This document shows positions 36,549-44,897 of a DNA stretch of 64,000 nt, in pieces. Source of the DNA: Sedimenticola_A sp040506895 (lineage in GTDB: Bacteria > Pseudomonadota > Gammaproteobacteria > Chromatiales > Chromatiaceae). The DNA is taken from contig JBEVVY010000001.1 in assembly GCA_040506895.1 (NCBI GenBank), forward strand, positions 310,001-374,000, in the 5' to 3' direction. Each line of letters starts with the position of its first letter. Within the stretch, counting starts at the first letter, position 1. Below the pieces are notes generated by a model that did not search any database, was not told the DNA's origin, and saw only the letters and a list, made by a program, of their open reading frames with translations. The translations under genes and the position numbers were made by a program.

Positions 36549-37913
36549 ATGTCCTTTAAAACGAAGATTTTACTTCTCGCGATACTCCCCCTGCTGCTGG
36601 TGGCCAGTGCCATCACCCTGATCAGTGTCAACCAGGCCCACACCTTGTCGGAAGAGGAGATACGCACCTTCGAAGAGAACCTGCTCTCATCCAAGCGCCG
36701 GGAACTCAAGCACTACATCAGCCTGGCACTCACCTCAATCGATCATATCGTGCGGGATCAGGGTATCGACGAATACACCGCCCAGGAGGAGGTAAAGCGC
36801 ATTCTCAACGGCCTCACCTACGGTGATGACGGCTACTTTTTCGTCTACGACCGCAGCGGGGTCAACCTGGTGCATCCCATTCTGGGCGATATCGTGGGTC
36901 GTAATCTCTATGATCTGCAGGATGCCAATGGCGACTATGTCATCCGCAACCTGCTGGATATCGCTGCCCAGGGAGGGGGGTTTCACCGCTATCTCTGGAA
37001 TAAACCCTCCACCGGAAAGGACGAGGACAAGCTCAGCTATGCGGTTGAACTTCCCCGCTGGCGCTGGATGCTGGGCACCGGCCTCTATATCGATGATATT
37101 GCACAGGAGGTGGCGAAAATCCGTAACCAGGTCAATATCAACATCCGCAACACCTTCTTTACCGTGCTGCTCATTATCGGTCTCACGGTCATTATCATCG
37201 TGATTATCGGCCTCGCCATCAACCTGCACGAGAGCAGGCTGGCGGATGTCAGGCTGCGGGAACTGGCTCATAAGTCGGTACGTTTCCAGGTCAACGAGCG
37301 GCGTCGCTTTGCCCGGGAGTTGCACGATGGCATCAACCAGCTGATGGTGTCGGTAAAGTTCCGTATCGAATCCGCGGTCAATAAACTGCAGAAAGGGCAG
37401 GATGGCAGCCTGGAGGATCTGCACCAGGGTGGTGGGGTGTTGAACGAGGCGATCCAGGAGGTGAGGCGGATTTCACATGACCTGCGCCCCAGCCTGCTCG
37501 ACGATATGGGTTTGCAGACAGCCCTCGACAGCCTGATCGGACAGTTCAGGGAGAGAACCGGGATCAATGCCGAATTACGCCTGGAACTGAAACCTGAACG
37601 CCTGCCGGAGGATATAGAGATCACCCTCTACCGGGTGATACAGGAAGCCCTGACCAATGTCGAGCGCCATGCCGGCCAGTGTAACGTGCTTCTTCAGCTC
37701 TGGCAGCTGAAGGATTCCGTGCGGCTGGAGATAACGGACCAGGGCTGTGGCTTCGAGCCTGCAGAGATGACCGCTCACGAGGGGATCGGTCTGCTCAATA
37801 TGCGTGAACGTATTGAATTGCTTGGTGGTGAGTTTACACTGCTGAGTGAGCCGGGATCAGGAACGCAGCTGAAGGCGATGCTGCCCAACGAGCCGCAAAT
37901 GTTAATGAGATGA
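36549..37913 (+). CDS. NarL-family sensor histidine kinase with Cache domain
   Basis: This 454-residue membrane kinase has two helices (about 8-28 and 198-222) flanking a periplasmic single-Cache domain (containing YGDDGYFFVYDRSGVNLVHP). HisKA_3 follows with the phospho-acceptor His near residue 259 in FARELHDGINQLM. The HATPase_c domain has TNVERHAG and GIGLLNMRERIELLGG. Cache domains of this type often bind small organic acids; the ligand is unknown. It is followed after ten bases by a LuxR-type response regulator, its obvious partner. It begins 92 bases after the HD-GYP gene, possibly in the same large signalling cluster. Confidence 0.93.
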   Translation: MSFKTKILLLAILPLLLVASAITLISVNQAHTLSEEEIRTFEENLLSSKRRELKHYISLALTSIDHIVRDQGIDEYTAQEEVKRILNGLTYGDDGYFFVYDRSGVNLVHPILGDIVGRNLYDLQDANGDYVIRNLLDIAAQGGGFHRYLWNKPSTGKDEDKLSYAVELPRWRWMLGTGLYIDDIAQEVAKIRNQVNINIRNTFFTVLLIIGLTVIIIVIIGLAINLHESRLADVRLRELAHKSVRFQVNERRRFARELHDGINQLMVSVKFRIESAVNKLQKGQDGSLEDLHQGGGVLNEAIQEVRRISHDLRPSLLDDMGLQTALDSLIGQFRERTGINAELRLELKPERLPEDIEITLYRVIQEALTNVERHAGQCNVLLQLWQLKDSVRLEITDQGCGFEPAEMTAHEGIGLLNMRERIELLGGEFTLLSEPGSGTQLKAMLPNEPQMLMR

Positions 37914-37923
37914 TGGGCCTGCT

Positions 37924-38574
37924 ATGACGAACCATGAAGCGATCAGGATACTGCTGGTGGATGACCATCCCCTGGTGCTGGATGGTATCAGCGCGCGCCT
38001 TGAAGGCGAACCCGGACTGCAGGTGGTGGCGACCGCCAATAATGGCAGGGAAGCTCTCGAGAGAGCACGCGAGGTGCAACCCGACGTTGTCCTGATGGAT
38101 GTGACCATGCCGGTGATGGGGGGGCTTGAGGCGACCCGGCACTTCAGCGAGGAGATGCCGGACGCCAGGGTGCTGATCCTCAGCATGCATGGTGACCAGG
38201 AGTACATCCTCAAGCTGATGCATGCCGGTGCGTCGGGATACGTGCTGAAGGATGTTTCATCCGATGAACTGATCAAGGCGATCAAGGTGATCCACCAGGG
38301 GGAGACCTATTTCAGTTCAGGTGCATCCGAGAGCCTGTTCAGTACGCCTGAACAGGCACCTGCGGGGGAAGAGAGTGTCTTGACCAGGCGCGAGGGAACC
38401 GTGCTGAAACTGATTGCCGAGGGACAGTGCAACAAGGATATCGCCCGCCTGCTCAACATCTCCGTGCGGACAGTGGAGACCCATCGCCTCAACATCAAGA
38501 ACAAACTCGATATCCATACCGCGGCGGGCCTCACCAAGTATGCAATCGAACAGGGCCTGGTGGATTTGACCTGA
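37924..38574 (+). CDS. NarL/FixJ-type response regulator
   Basis: This 216-residue protein has an N-terminal receiver (about 8-125, acceptor Asp59 in VVLMDVTMPVMGG, Lys in YVLKDVSSDEL) and a C-terminal LuxR-type helix-turn-helix (about 150-212, motif LTRREGTVLKLIAEGQCNKDIARLL quoted in part: LTRREGTVLKLIAEG). It should bind DNA when phosphorylated by the kinase encoded immediately upstream. Target genes are not evident. It ends five bases before the convergent end of the GGDEF/EAL gene on the other strand. Confidence 0.94.
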   Translation: MTNHEAIRILLVDDHPLVLDGISARLEGEPGLQVVATANNGREALERAREVQPDVVLMDVTMPVMGGLEATRHFSEEMPDARVLILSMHGDQEYILKLMHAGASGYVLKDVSSDELIKAIKVIHQGETYFSSGASESLFSTPEQAPAGEESVLTRREGTVLKLIAEGQCNKDIARLLNISVRTVETHRLNIKNKLDIHTAAGLTKYAIEQGLVDLT

Positions 38575-38579
38575 TACCG

Positions 38580-41500
38580 CTACTGCTGCAGCACCACCCC
38601 GGCCTGCTGGGTGAAGTGATTTGACCTGAGCATCTTCTCGACCTCTTCAGCCGGAACCGGCGGTGAAAAATAGCGGCCCTGTATCATTCTGCAGCCAGCC
38701 TCGTAGAGGTAGTGCAGCTGCGGCTCATTCTCCACCCCTTCGGCGATCACCTCTTTGCCAAGGGTATTGGCCATGGCGATGATCGTGTTGACGATGGCGC
38801 GGTCGTTTTCATCGATTTCGATATCGTGTACGAAGCTCCGGTCGATCTTCAGGGTTCTTACCGGGATCGCCTTGAGCCGGGCGAGGGAAGATTCGCCCGT
38901 GCCGAAATCATCGATGGAGATATCGAAGCCCTTGTCGGCGAGGCGCTCCCAGAGGGTACCGTAGTGGGATGCCTGCAGGATCGCGGTTTCGACGATCTCC
39001 AGCTCGAGATCCTGGGGATTGATACCGACGCGTTCCGTTGTTCTGGTCAGCACCGCTTCCGCATCCCGGCGGCTGAGGAACTGCGCATCGAGATTGACGG
39101 CGATCGTGACATCCTCGAAACCCGCCTGTTTGAACTTGGCACAGTGAAGGGCGGACATGTGCAGCACCTGCTCGGTCAACTGCTGCATCAGGCCGGCCTC
39201 CTCGGCCACGTTGAGAAAATGGAACGGTGTCAGCAAGCCGAGCCTGGGGTGTTGCCAGCGTACCAGGGACTCCAGTCCTATTATGCGACCTGAAGGTATC
39301 GCGACCTTGGGCTGGAAGTAGAGGATCAGCTCGTGCTTCTCAAGCGCCTGGTGCAGGTCGTGCTCGAGTTCGAACCGCTCCATGGTCTCCTTCGCCATGC
39401 CCTCGATGAAGTAACGGTAGCTGTCCCGACCGTGTTTCTTGGCCATGTACATCGCCGCATCGGCATGTTTCATCAGGCTGGTTGCATCCTCGCCATCCTC
39501 GGGAAAACTGCTGATACCGATGCTGGCGGTGATATCGAGACGCTTGTTTTCTATGCGGAAGGGACGGCGCAGCTCCTTGATCAGTTTTTCCGCGACTGCC
39601 GAGGCGACGCCGTGGTTTGGAATGTCCTCCAGCATGATGATGAACTCGTCGCCACCAAGGCGCGCGATCTCATCCTCTTCACGGAGGGTATTGCGTAGCC
39701 GTTCAGCCACCTGCAACAGCAGCTCGTCACCGATCACGTGGCCAAGGGTGTCATTGATGCGCTTGAAGCGGTCCAGGTCCAGGAAGAGCAGGGCGACGCG
39801 CTCCTGGTGACGGTGTGCACGGAACAGGGCGTGTTCGAAAAGCTCCATGAAGGCGGCGCGGTTGAACAGCCCGGTGAGCTGGTCGTGGTAGGCCAGGTCT
39901 CGCAATCTCTTCTGGTTGTGCTTCAGTTCGGTGATGTCGCTGAACACACCCACGTAACCCGATAATTCTCCATCCTCGGTTCTCATGGTGGTGATCTTCA
40001 GCCACTCGGGGTAGACATCACCGCTTTTGCGCCGGTTCCATATCTCACCCTCCCAGCTGCCTTTCTCTTGAATGCTCTTCCACATCTCACGGTAGAAGGA
40101 TTTGTCGTATCGACCGGAGGAGAGTATGGCCGGTGTCTTGCCCAGAACCTCGCTATCCTGGTAGCCGGTGATTTCCGTGAACGCCTGGTTGACCGCCATG
40201 ATCCGGCTTTCGCTATCCGCCACCAGTACGCCTTCGGCCATCTGCCTGAGTGCGGTGTCTGCCTGGGTCAGGCGTTTACGGTTCTCGTACTCCACCGTGA
40301 TATCACGGAAGATGATCACGGCACCTTTAATGACACCCTCCTCCCACAGGGGAGAGCTGGTCACCGCAATACGCAGCAGATCACCGTTCTTGCAGCGGAA
40401 GGTCTCGGCATCGCTCTTGTAGACCTCGCCCCCCAGGGCCGTATTGCGGATCGGACAGAGGGAGTTGTCCAGGGCAACATCATTGGTGTGTTCATGAAAC
40501 AGTTCATGGGCATTGGCGCCGTGTAGATCCTCTGCGCTATAGCCCAGTATCTGGTAGGCTGCGGGATTGGTGTAGATGATTCTGCCGGTCGAATCGACCA
40601 CGTACATTCCTTCGCCCATATGCTGGCTGACGGTCTGGAGGCGCTTGCGAGAGGCGATCCAGCGGCGCAGGGCGGTACCGCTTATCAGCAGAAGAATGCT
40701 GCCGAGGAGAAAGATGATCAGTGCCCTGTTTCTTACATGCGGGTATTCCGGCATACCGGAGTAGGCAATGATATAGGCGGCAGCCCGTTCACCGCTGTCC
40801 ATCACCGGGTGCATTGCAATGCTGTAGCACTGGGACTGTTCTGTGCAGAGTGTGAGGCTGTGGCGGCGGCCCTCCGACATCACCCTCTTTACCTCGGGTA
40901 TCCCCTGCAGCTGACGATCGATGTCATGGATCCAGCCTGGCAGCGGATCGATGCGGAGGATGTTCTTCAGGGGTGTGCCCTCTTTTTCAACGATGTAATC
41001 GGGGTTGATCATGGAGGGTTGAAACAGGCTCATGGAGCTGGGGTGGCTGACGGCTTCCAGCAGATCGCGCCTGAGAAGGATCTGGCTGACCGTGCCGGTG
41101 ACCTGTTTCGAGGCTGCGAAAGAGCGCCTGATACCGTCGTAGGAGAGACTGAAATCGGCTACGCCGACCAGCCGGTCGGCATGGTAGAGTGGAAACGCGT
41201 AGCGAAAGCCCGGGTAGACCCTGCCGTTCTCGAATGCGGCGCCAGGCTTGCCTGTCTTCAGAACCCTGTCGATCAGCGGCCGGTCCCGGCTGATCCTGTC
41301 ATTGTAGAGATCCGGGCGGTTGAAACGCAGCAGTGATCTGCCGTCGGGCAGGATGAACTGGAGTACCCGGATATCCTGCTCCTGGAGCTTTTTATACTCA
41401 CCATAGAGCAGGCGGTATAACCGGCCGCGTACCCTGTTCAGGACCTTTTCGTCGTTGCCGGATGCGGCGGCTTCCGCCAGTAATGGCAGCAGCGCCTTCT

Positions 41501-41699
41501 CCTGCTGCAGATGATGTACGCCCATCTCCACCAGTTTCTGGTGACTGTCCACTACGCTACGGATACCGGTGGCCAGTTCCGTCTGGTGGAAGAGCAGGCT
41601 TCTCTGGGCGGTACTTTCGACTTCGGCCCAGAGCCACCACCCGAACAGGATCTCGGCAATGGTAAAAAGAGCTATGGATATCAGCAGGGGGCGTTTCAA
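38580..41699 (-). CDS. Cache-PAS-PAS-GGDEF-EAL cyclic-di-GMP enzyme
   Basis: The product has about 1039 residues. It has a helix near the N terminus, a large periplasmic Cache-like sensor (about 30-325), a second helix (about 330-350), two PAS domains (about 355-620), GGDEF with intact RLGGDEF near residue 681, and EAL near residue 808. The EAL motif reads ESL within GLESLVRWQ, keeping the catalytic Glu. DDFGTGESSLARLK and GRYFSPPVP complete the domain. The start is taken as TTG 41699, overlapping the PhnD-like stop; a GTG at 41765 would overlap that gene by 70 bases. The overlap suggests the binding protein and this enzyme form a signalling pair. Confidence 0.9.
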   Translation of the reverse strand: MKRPLLISIALFTIAEILFGWWLWAEVESTAQRSLLFHQTELATGIRSVVDSHQKLVEMGVHHLQQEKALLPLLAEAAASGNDEKVLNRVRGRLYRLLYGEYKKLQEQDIRVLQFILPDGRSLLRFNRPDLYNDRISRDRPLIDRVLKTGKPGAAFENGRVYPGFRYAFPLYHADRLVGVADFSLSYDGIRRSFAASKQVTGTVSQILLRRDLLEAVSHPSSMSLFQPSMINPDYIVEKEGTPLKNILRIDPLPGWIHDIDRQLQGIPEVKRVMSEGRRHSLTLCTEQSQCYSIAMHPVMDSGERAAAYIIAYSGMPEYPHVRNRALIIFLLGSILLLISGTALRRWIASRKRLQTVSQHMGEGMYVVDSTGRIIYTNPAAYQILGYSAEDLHGANAHELFHEHTNDVALDNSLCPIRNTALGGEVYKSDAETFRCKNGDLLRIAVTSSPLWEEGVIKGAVIIFRDITVEYENRKRLTQADTALRQMAEGVLVADSESRIMAVNQAFTEITGYQDSEVLGKTPAILSSGRYDKSFYREMWKSIQEKGSWEGEIWNRRKSGDVYPEWLKITTMRTEDGELSGYVGVFSDITELKHNQKRLRDLAYHDQLTGLFNRAAFMELFEHALFRAHRHQERVALLFLDLDRFKRINDTLGHVIGDELLLQVAERLRNTLREEDEIARLGGDEFIIMLEDIPNHGVASAVAEKLIKELRRPFRIENKRLDITASIGISSFPEDGEDATSLMKHADAAMYMAKKHGRDSYRYFIEGMAKETMERFELEHDLHQALEKHELILYFQPKVAIPSGRIIGLESLVRWQHPRLGLLTPFHFLNVAEEAGLMQQLTEQVLHMSALHCAKFKQAGFEDVTIAVNLDAQFLSRRDAEAVLTRTTERVGINPQDLELEIVETAILQASHYGTLWERLADKGFDISIDDFGTGESSLARLKAIPVRTLKIDRSFVHDIEIDENDRAIVNTIIAMANTLGKEVIAEGVENEPQLHYLYEAGCRMIQGRYFSPPVPAEEVEKMLRSNHFTQQAGVVLQQ

Positions 41700-42592
41700 C
41701 GGGATGAACCGGGTATTGGCCAGGGCAGTCCTTTGAGGGCGTTGGCGACATTCCCGTAGTCGCACTCTTGGGGTGGGATGGCGCCATTACGGATATGGCG
41801 TCCCCATTTGCTCATTTTGCGTTTGAGTGTTTCGTCGTTGGCGGGGTCGAGCTCGAGCAGCGCTTTCTGCAGACTTTCCACAAGGTTACTGTTCAACGTG
41901 TTCTGGTTTGCGACCAGTGCGAAACCGGGGTAGCGATGGCTGGTTGCGACACTCTTTATGTACAGGTGCCTGTAGCGGTTGGCTATGGCGGTTTTGACGC
42001 CGGCCATATCATATTCACCTCTAGCCACACCCAGCGCCGCATTCGAGTGGCTGCCGGCGTAGCTGAAGCTGTTGCCGTCGCCATCGAGCCTGCGTCCCGC
42101 CTCGCCGAGCATCTGCGAGACAGAGAGGTATCCGCAGGTGGAATAGGGCTGGGTCAGGCCGATATGGATGCCGCTGGCCTTCTCCGGGGTCAGCGGGCTC
42201 TCTTCCCAAGTGATCAGGGAACAGGTGTAGTTTGCCTGTCCGTCCGCATCACGAAAGCAGCCCAGGGGGGCTGCGGGCGGGTAATCCCGCTTCAGGATCA
42301 CGTAGGGCAGGGGACCAAGGTAGGCCAGGTCGATCCTGTCGGCCCTGAACTCCGCGATGATATCAGCGTAGTCATCCAGGTGAACCCATTCCAGGGTGTA
42401 TCCTGTGGCCTCCTGCAGGTAGTCGACCAGGCCGCGGAACTGCTCATGGATGATCTTTTCGTCTTCGAGGGGGAGTGGGGCAAATCGTATCACCTTGTCC
42501 GCCAGGCTTGCTGCAGGCACAACAAGACACAGGAGAACGAGAATCGCGCTCCTCAGCGTCGACCTTTGCCAAGCTTTAAACCCTTTGCCCAT
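41696..42592 (-). CDS. PhnD-like periplasmic substrate-binding protein
   Basis: This 298-residue secreted protein has a signal peptide (about 1-31) and the phosphate/phosphite/phosphonate-binding fold typical of PhnD. Visible phrases are VIRFAPLPLEDEKIIHEQF, DLAYLGPLPYVI and YSTCGYLSVSQML, the last around the ligand-binding loop. No ABC permease or ATPase genes are adjacent. Instead it overlaps the start of a Cache-PAS-GGDEF-EAL gene, so it probably serves as a sensory binding protein rather than for uptake. The ligand cannot be deduced. It is a separate transcription unit from the DUF89 gene upstream. Confidence 0.87.
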   Translation of the reverse strand: MGKGFKAWQRSTLRSAILVLLCLVVPAASLADKVIRFAPLPLEDEKIIHEQFRGLVDYLQEATGYTLEWVHLDDYADIIAEFRADRIDLAYLGPLPYVILKRDYPPAAPLGCFRDADGQANYTCSLITWEESPLTPEKASGIHIGLTQPYSTCGYLSVSQMLGEAGRRLDGDGNSFSYAGSHSNAALGVARGEYDMAGVKTAIANRYRHLYIKSVATSHRYPGFALVANQNTLNSNLVESLQKALLELDPANDETLKRKMSKWGRHIRNGAIPPQECDYGNVANALKGLPWPIPGSSR

Positions 42593-42677
42593 TGGCTCGT
42601 ATTATACCCTATTTTTTTGCGGTTAATGTGTGCGGGTTCAGCCAGGGCTGCCGTCCGGATTGGGGTGGCAGTGCCGG

Positions 42678-43523
42678 TCAGCGGTTCTCCTCGAGAACCA
42701 CGATGGACTTTTCGGCCACTCCCAGGTGTTCCGAGATGACAGGGCACTTTGCCTGCAAAAGGAAATAGAGCGGTTTTCCGCTGCCGCTGAGACTCTCGAA
42801 GTTGGCCATGCCCTTGGCGATGATCAGTTCCGCCCGCCCGAACAGCTCCCGGAATTCCGGGGAGCATTGATCCAGCAGGGTGCCGAGAATCGCAGCGCCG
42901 TTATCGATCACGGTGCAGACCTGGTCGAGCCCGGCGGCCTGGGCATCTTCAAGGGTGGCATCGTTGACTGCGGGCCCCCCCTTGACCACGTAGGTGACCG
43001 GTATGCCGAGGGTCTCTATCAGCAGCCTGTCCATCACGGTTTCACCGGCGTTATCCCCCAGGTAGAGCAGCGATCCGGCGCGCTCAAGTGCCTGTTTCAG
43101 CCTATCGAGATGATCGATGGCGAGGGGCTGTTTCAACACCCTTTCGATAGTGGCCTCAAGGTCGTAATCCGGAGAGACGCCGAGATCGATGATATTGCCG
43201 GCAATCGCCAGTCTCACCGCGGTGTCTACGGGATCATCGCTCTCGGCGACCACTCTCTTCAGGCGCGGATAGAGTGCCAGGGCGTGGCGGGTCGCCTGGC
43301 GTTTCACCTCACGATAGGGGTCTGGGTTGTCACTTATCTTGCGCACCACCCTGTGCACCCGGGAGGCGCGCACGGGCGGGGAGACATCGATCGGCGTGTG
43401 TGCCAGCTCATCCCTCACGGCATCTATCAGCTTATTGCTGGCAGCCTGGTCCAGGTGGGCAAGGGTGGCGGCATGGCTGGCCTGCCGGAGAAAGCACTGG
43501 TCGCATTCGGGCTTGGACTTCAT
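42678..43523 (-). CDS. DUF89 (ARMT1-like) family protein
   Basis: This 281-residue protein of the DUF89 family includes metal-dependent damage-control phosphatases acting on sugar phosphates. The N-terminal Cys pair (ECDQC), the metal-binding motif YLGDNAGETVMDRLLIE and the later KGMANFESLSG are all present. It resembles the shorter archaeal/bacterial branch rather than eukaryotic ARMT1. The start is ATG 43523; a GTG two codons upstream is an alternative, and neither has a clear ribosome-binding site. The physiological substrate is unknown. Confidence 0.85.
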   Translation of the reverse strand: MKSKPECDQCFLRQASHAATLAHLDQAASNKLIDAVRDELAHTPIDVSPPVRASRVHRVVRKISDNPDPYREVKRQATRHALALYPRLKRVVAESDDPVDTAVRLAIAGNIIDLGVSPDYDLEATIERVLKQPLAIDHLDRLKQALERAGSLLYLGDNAGETVMDRLLIETLGIPVTYVVKGGPAVNDATLEDAQAAGLDQVCTVIDNGAAILGTLLDQCSPEFRELFGRAELIIAKGMANFESLSGSGKPLYFLLQAKCPVISEHLGVAEKSIVVLEENR

Positions 43524-43624
43524 GCCCACAGTGTATGGGTTTCAACCTGCAGGTGTAAGTCCTGGTGGAGATGCGCTGCCTCCTTCCGGACGGGGAAGGA
43601 GGCGGTTCTAAACGGTTTCCGTTA

Positions 43625-43885
43625 TTACGCTTGTTTGGGTTCGTCCCAGAACGGACGGCGTGCTTCCCGCTGGGCATCGCTTCTGCTGATGCCGATGTCC
43701 CTGAGCTGGTCGTCACTCAGCTGGGCCAGCTGCCGGCGTTGGCGGGTCAGCTGGTAGGAGTAGGCGACCTGTCTTCCCAGGAACCAGGCGATTCTGATCA
43801 GCCTGTTCAGGCCTGATTTCCAGTTCAGGTTGTAGAGCGGCTTGTGGCCGGAAATATGTTCGTATCCAGCAATCGCCTGTTTCAT
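43625..43885 (-). CDS. DUF1127 domain protein
   Basis: This small basic protein of 86 residues has the YjiS-like DUF1127 motif at the C-terminal side: RQLAQLSDDQLRDIGISRSDA followed by REARRPFW, quoted here in two pieces of one motif. Proteins of this family are often regulators with RNA-binding or phosphate- and metabolism-related roles in Alphaproteobacteria, but function here is unknown. It is divergent from a LysR-type gene, with an inverted repeat between them, so it is a likely regulatory target. Confidence 0.85.
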   Translation of the reverse strand: MKQAIAGYEHISGHKPLYNLNWKSGLNRLIRIAWFLGRQVAYSYQLTRQRRQLAQLSDDQLRDIGISRSDAQREARRPFWDEPKQA

Positions 43886-43962
43886 CTCTTTTCGTCCTTT
43901 CCTATGTTAGGCAATGAGTTACCCCGATAACTGGCATAAGTGTGGTACCTGAACTACTATTT

Positions 43963-43982
43963 ATCAAACGAATAAAATTGAT
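43963..43982. promoter_or_regulatory. Putative LysR-type operator
   Basis: A perfect five-base inverted repeat ATCAA (43963-43967) and TTGAT (43978-43982) with a ten-base AT-rich spacer lies 25 bases before the LysR gene, in the divergent region shared with the DUF1127 gene. This spacing is compatible with LysR-type binding, but the match is short. Confidence 0.3.
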
Positions 43983-44006
43983 GTCACTCATTCGATAGGC
44001 TGATTG

Positions 44007-44870
44007 ATGAAGCACGATATCGATACCGACCTGCTACGTACCCTGGTGGCCATTGTGGATGCCGGTGGATTCACACGCGCATCCCAGATGGTGCACCGTT
44101 CACAGTCGGCGGTCAGCATGCAGATGAAAAAGCTGGAAGAGCTCGTGGGTCGCCCGCTGTTCGAGAAATCGGGCAGGGGGGCCTCCCTCACGGTGGATGG
44201 AGAGATGCTGCTCGGATATGCCCGTCGCATACTGAAACTGCACGACGAGATGCTCTCCACCGTCAGCCAGCCCCACATGATCGGCAGTGTCTGCGTCGGT
44301 ATCCCTGACGACTACATGGCGACCTATATCCCGGGTATCCTGACCAAGTTCGCCAGTGCCTATCCCCAGGTCCAGGTGGAGGTGTTGTGTGAACCCAGCG
44401 AGTGGTTGATCAACCGCCTCCGGCGGGGGGAGATCGACCTGGGCGTGTTTACCGAGATGCCGGGCAGTGTCACAGGCGAGGTGTTGCGACGGGAGAGCAC
44501 CGTCTGGGTCACCTCCAGGTACCACAATGCCCATGAGCATGATCCACTTCCCCTGACGCTCTTTCAGAAGGGATGCAAGATCCGTAACGTAGCGCTCAAG
44601 GCGCTGGACCGGGTTGGCAGGGCCTACCGTATTGCCTACTCCAGCCCGAGCATCTCGGGTATCGAGTCGATCGTTGGGGCTGGCCTGGGGGTCACCGTAC
44701 TGGTACGCAGTATTCTCAAGGAGAATATGCGTGAACTGACAGCCCAGGAGGGATTTCCCGATCTGCCCGAGTCATTCATTACCCTGCACCGTTCGGACAA
44801 GGACAAGTCGCCGGTGATCGATAGTCTCTCCGAGTACATCAGGGACGGTTTCAGGTCAGAATCGAATTAG
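44007..44870 (+). CDS. LysR-family transcriptional regulator
   Basis: The product has 287 residues. The N-terminal winged helix-turn-helix (about 5-65) reads TLVAIVDAGGFTRASQMVHRS and continues to LEELVGRPLFEK; the C-terminal effector-binding domain spans about 92-285. The start is ATG 44007, one codon after an in-frame TTG. It is divergent from the DUF1127 gene, which is the likely target, and is followed 27 bases later by formate-THF ligase on the same strand, which may be co-transcribed. The inducer is unknown. Confidence 0.93.
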   Translation: MKHDIDTDLLRTLVAIVDAGGFTRASQMVHRSQSAVSMQMKKLEELVGRPLFEKSGRGASLTVDGEMLLGYARRILKLHDEMLSTVSQPHMIGSVCVGIPDDYMATYIPGILTKFASAYPQVQVEVLCEPSEWLINRLRRGEIDLGVFTEMPGSVTGEVLRRESTVWVTSRYHNAHEHDPLPLTLFQKGCKIRNVALKALDRVGRAYRIAYSSPSISGIESIVGAGLGVTVLVRSILKENMRELTAQEGFPDLPESFITLHRSDKDKSPVIDSLSEYIRDGFRSESN

Positions 44871-44897
44871 AGTTAACAGGCCCTAGCGAGGATAGCG

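Noticed and set aside
41700..41765. GTG start extending the Cache-GGDEF-EAL protein by 22 residues
   Set aside because: It would overlap the PhnD-like gene by 70 bases without a proper ribosome-binding site; the TTG overlapping the stop is more economical, though unproven.
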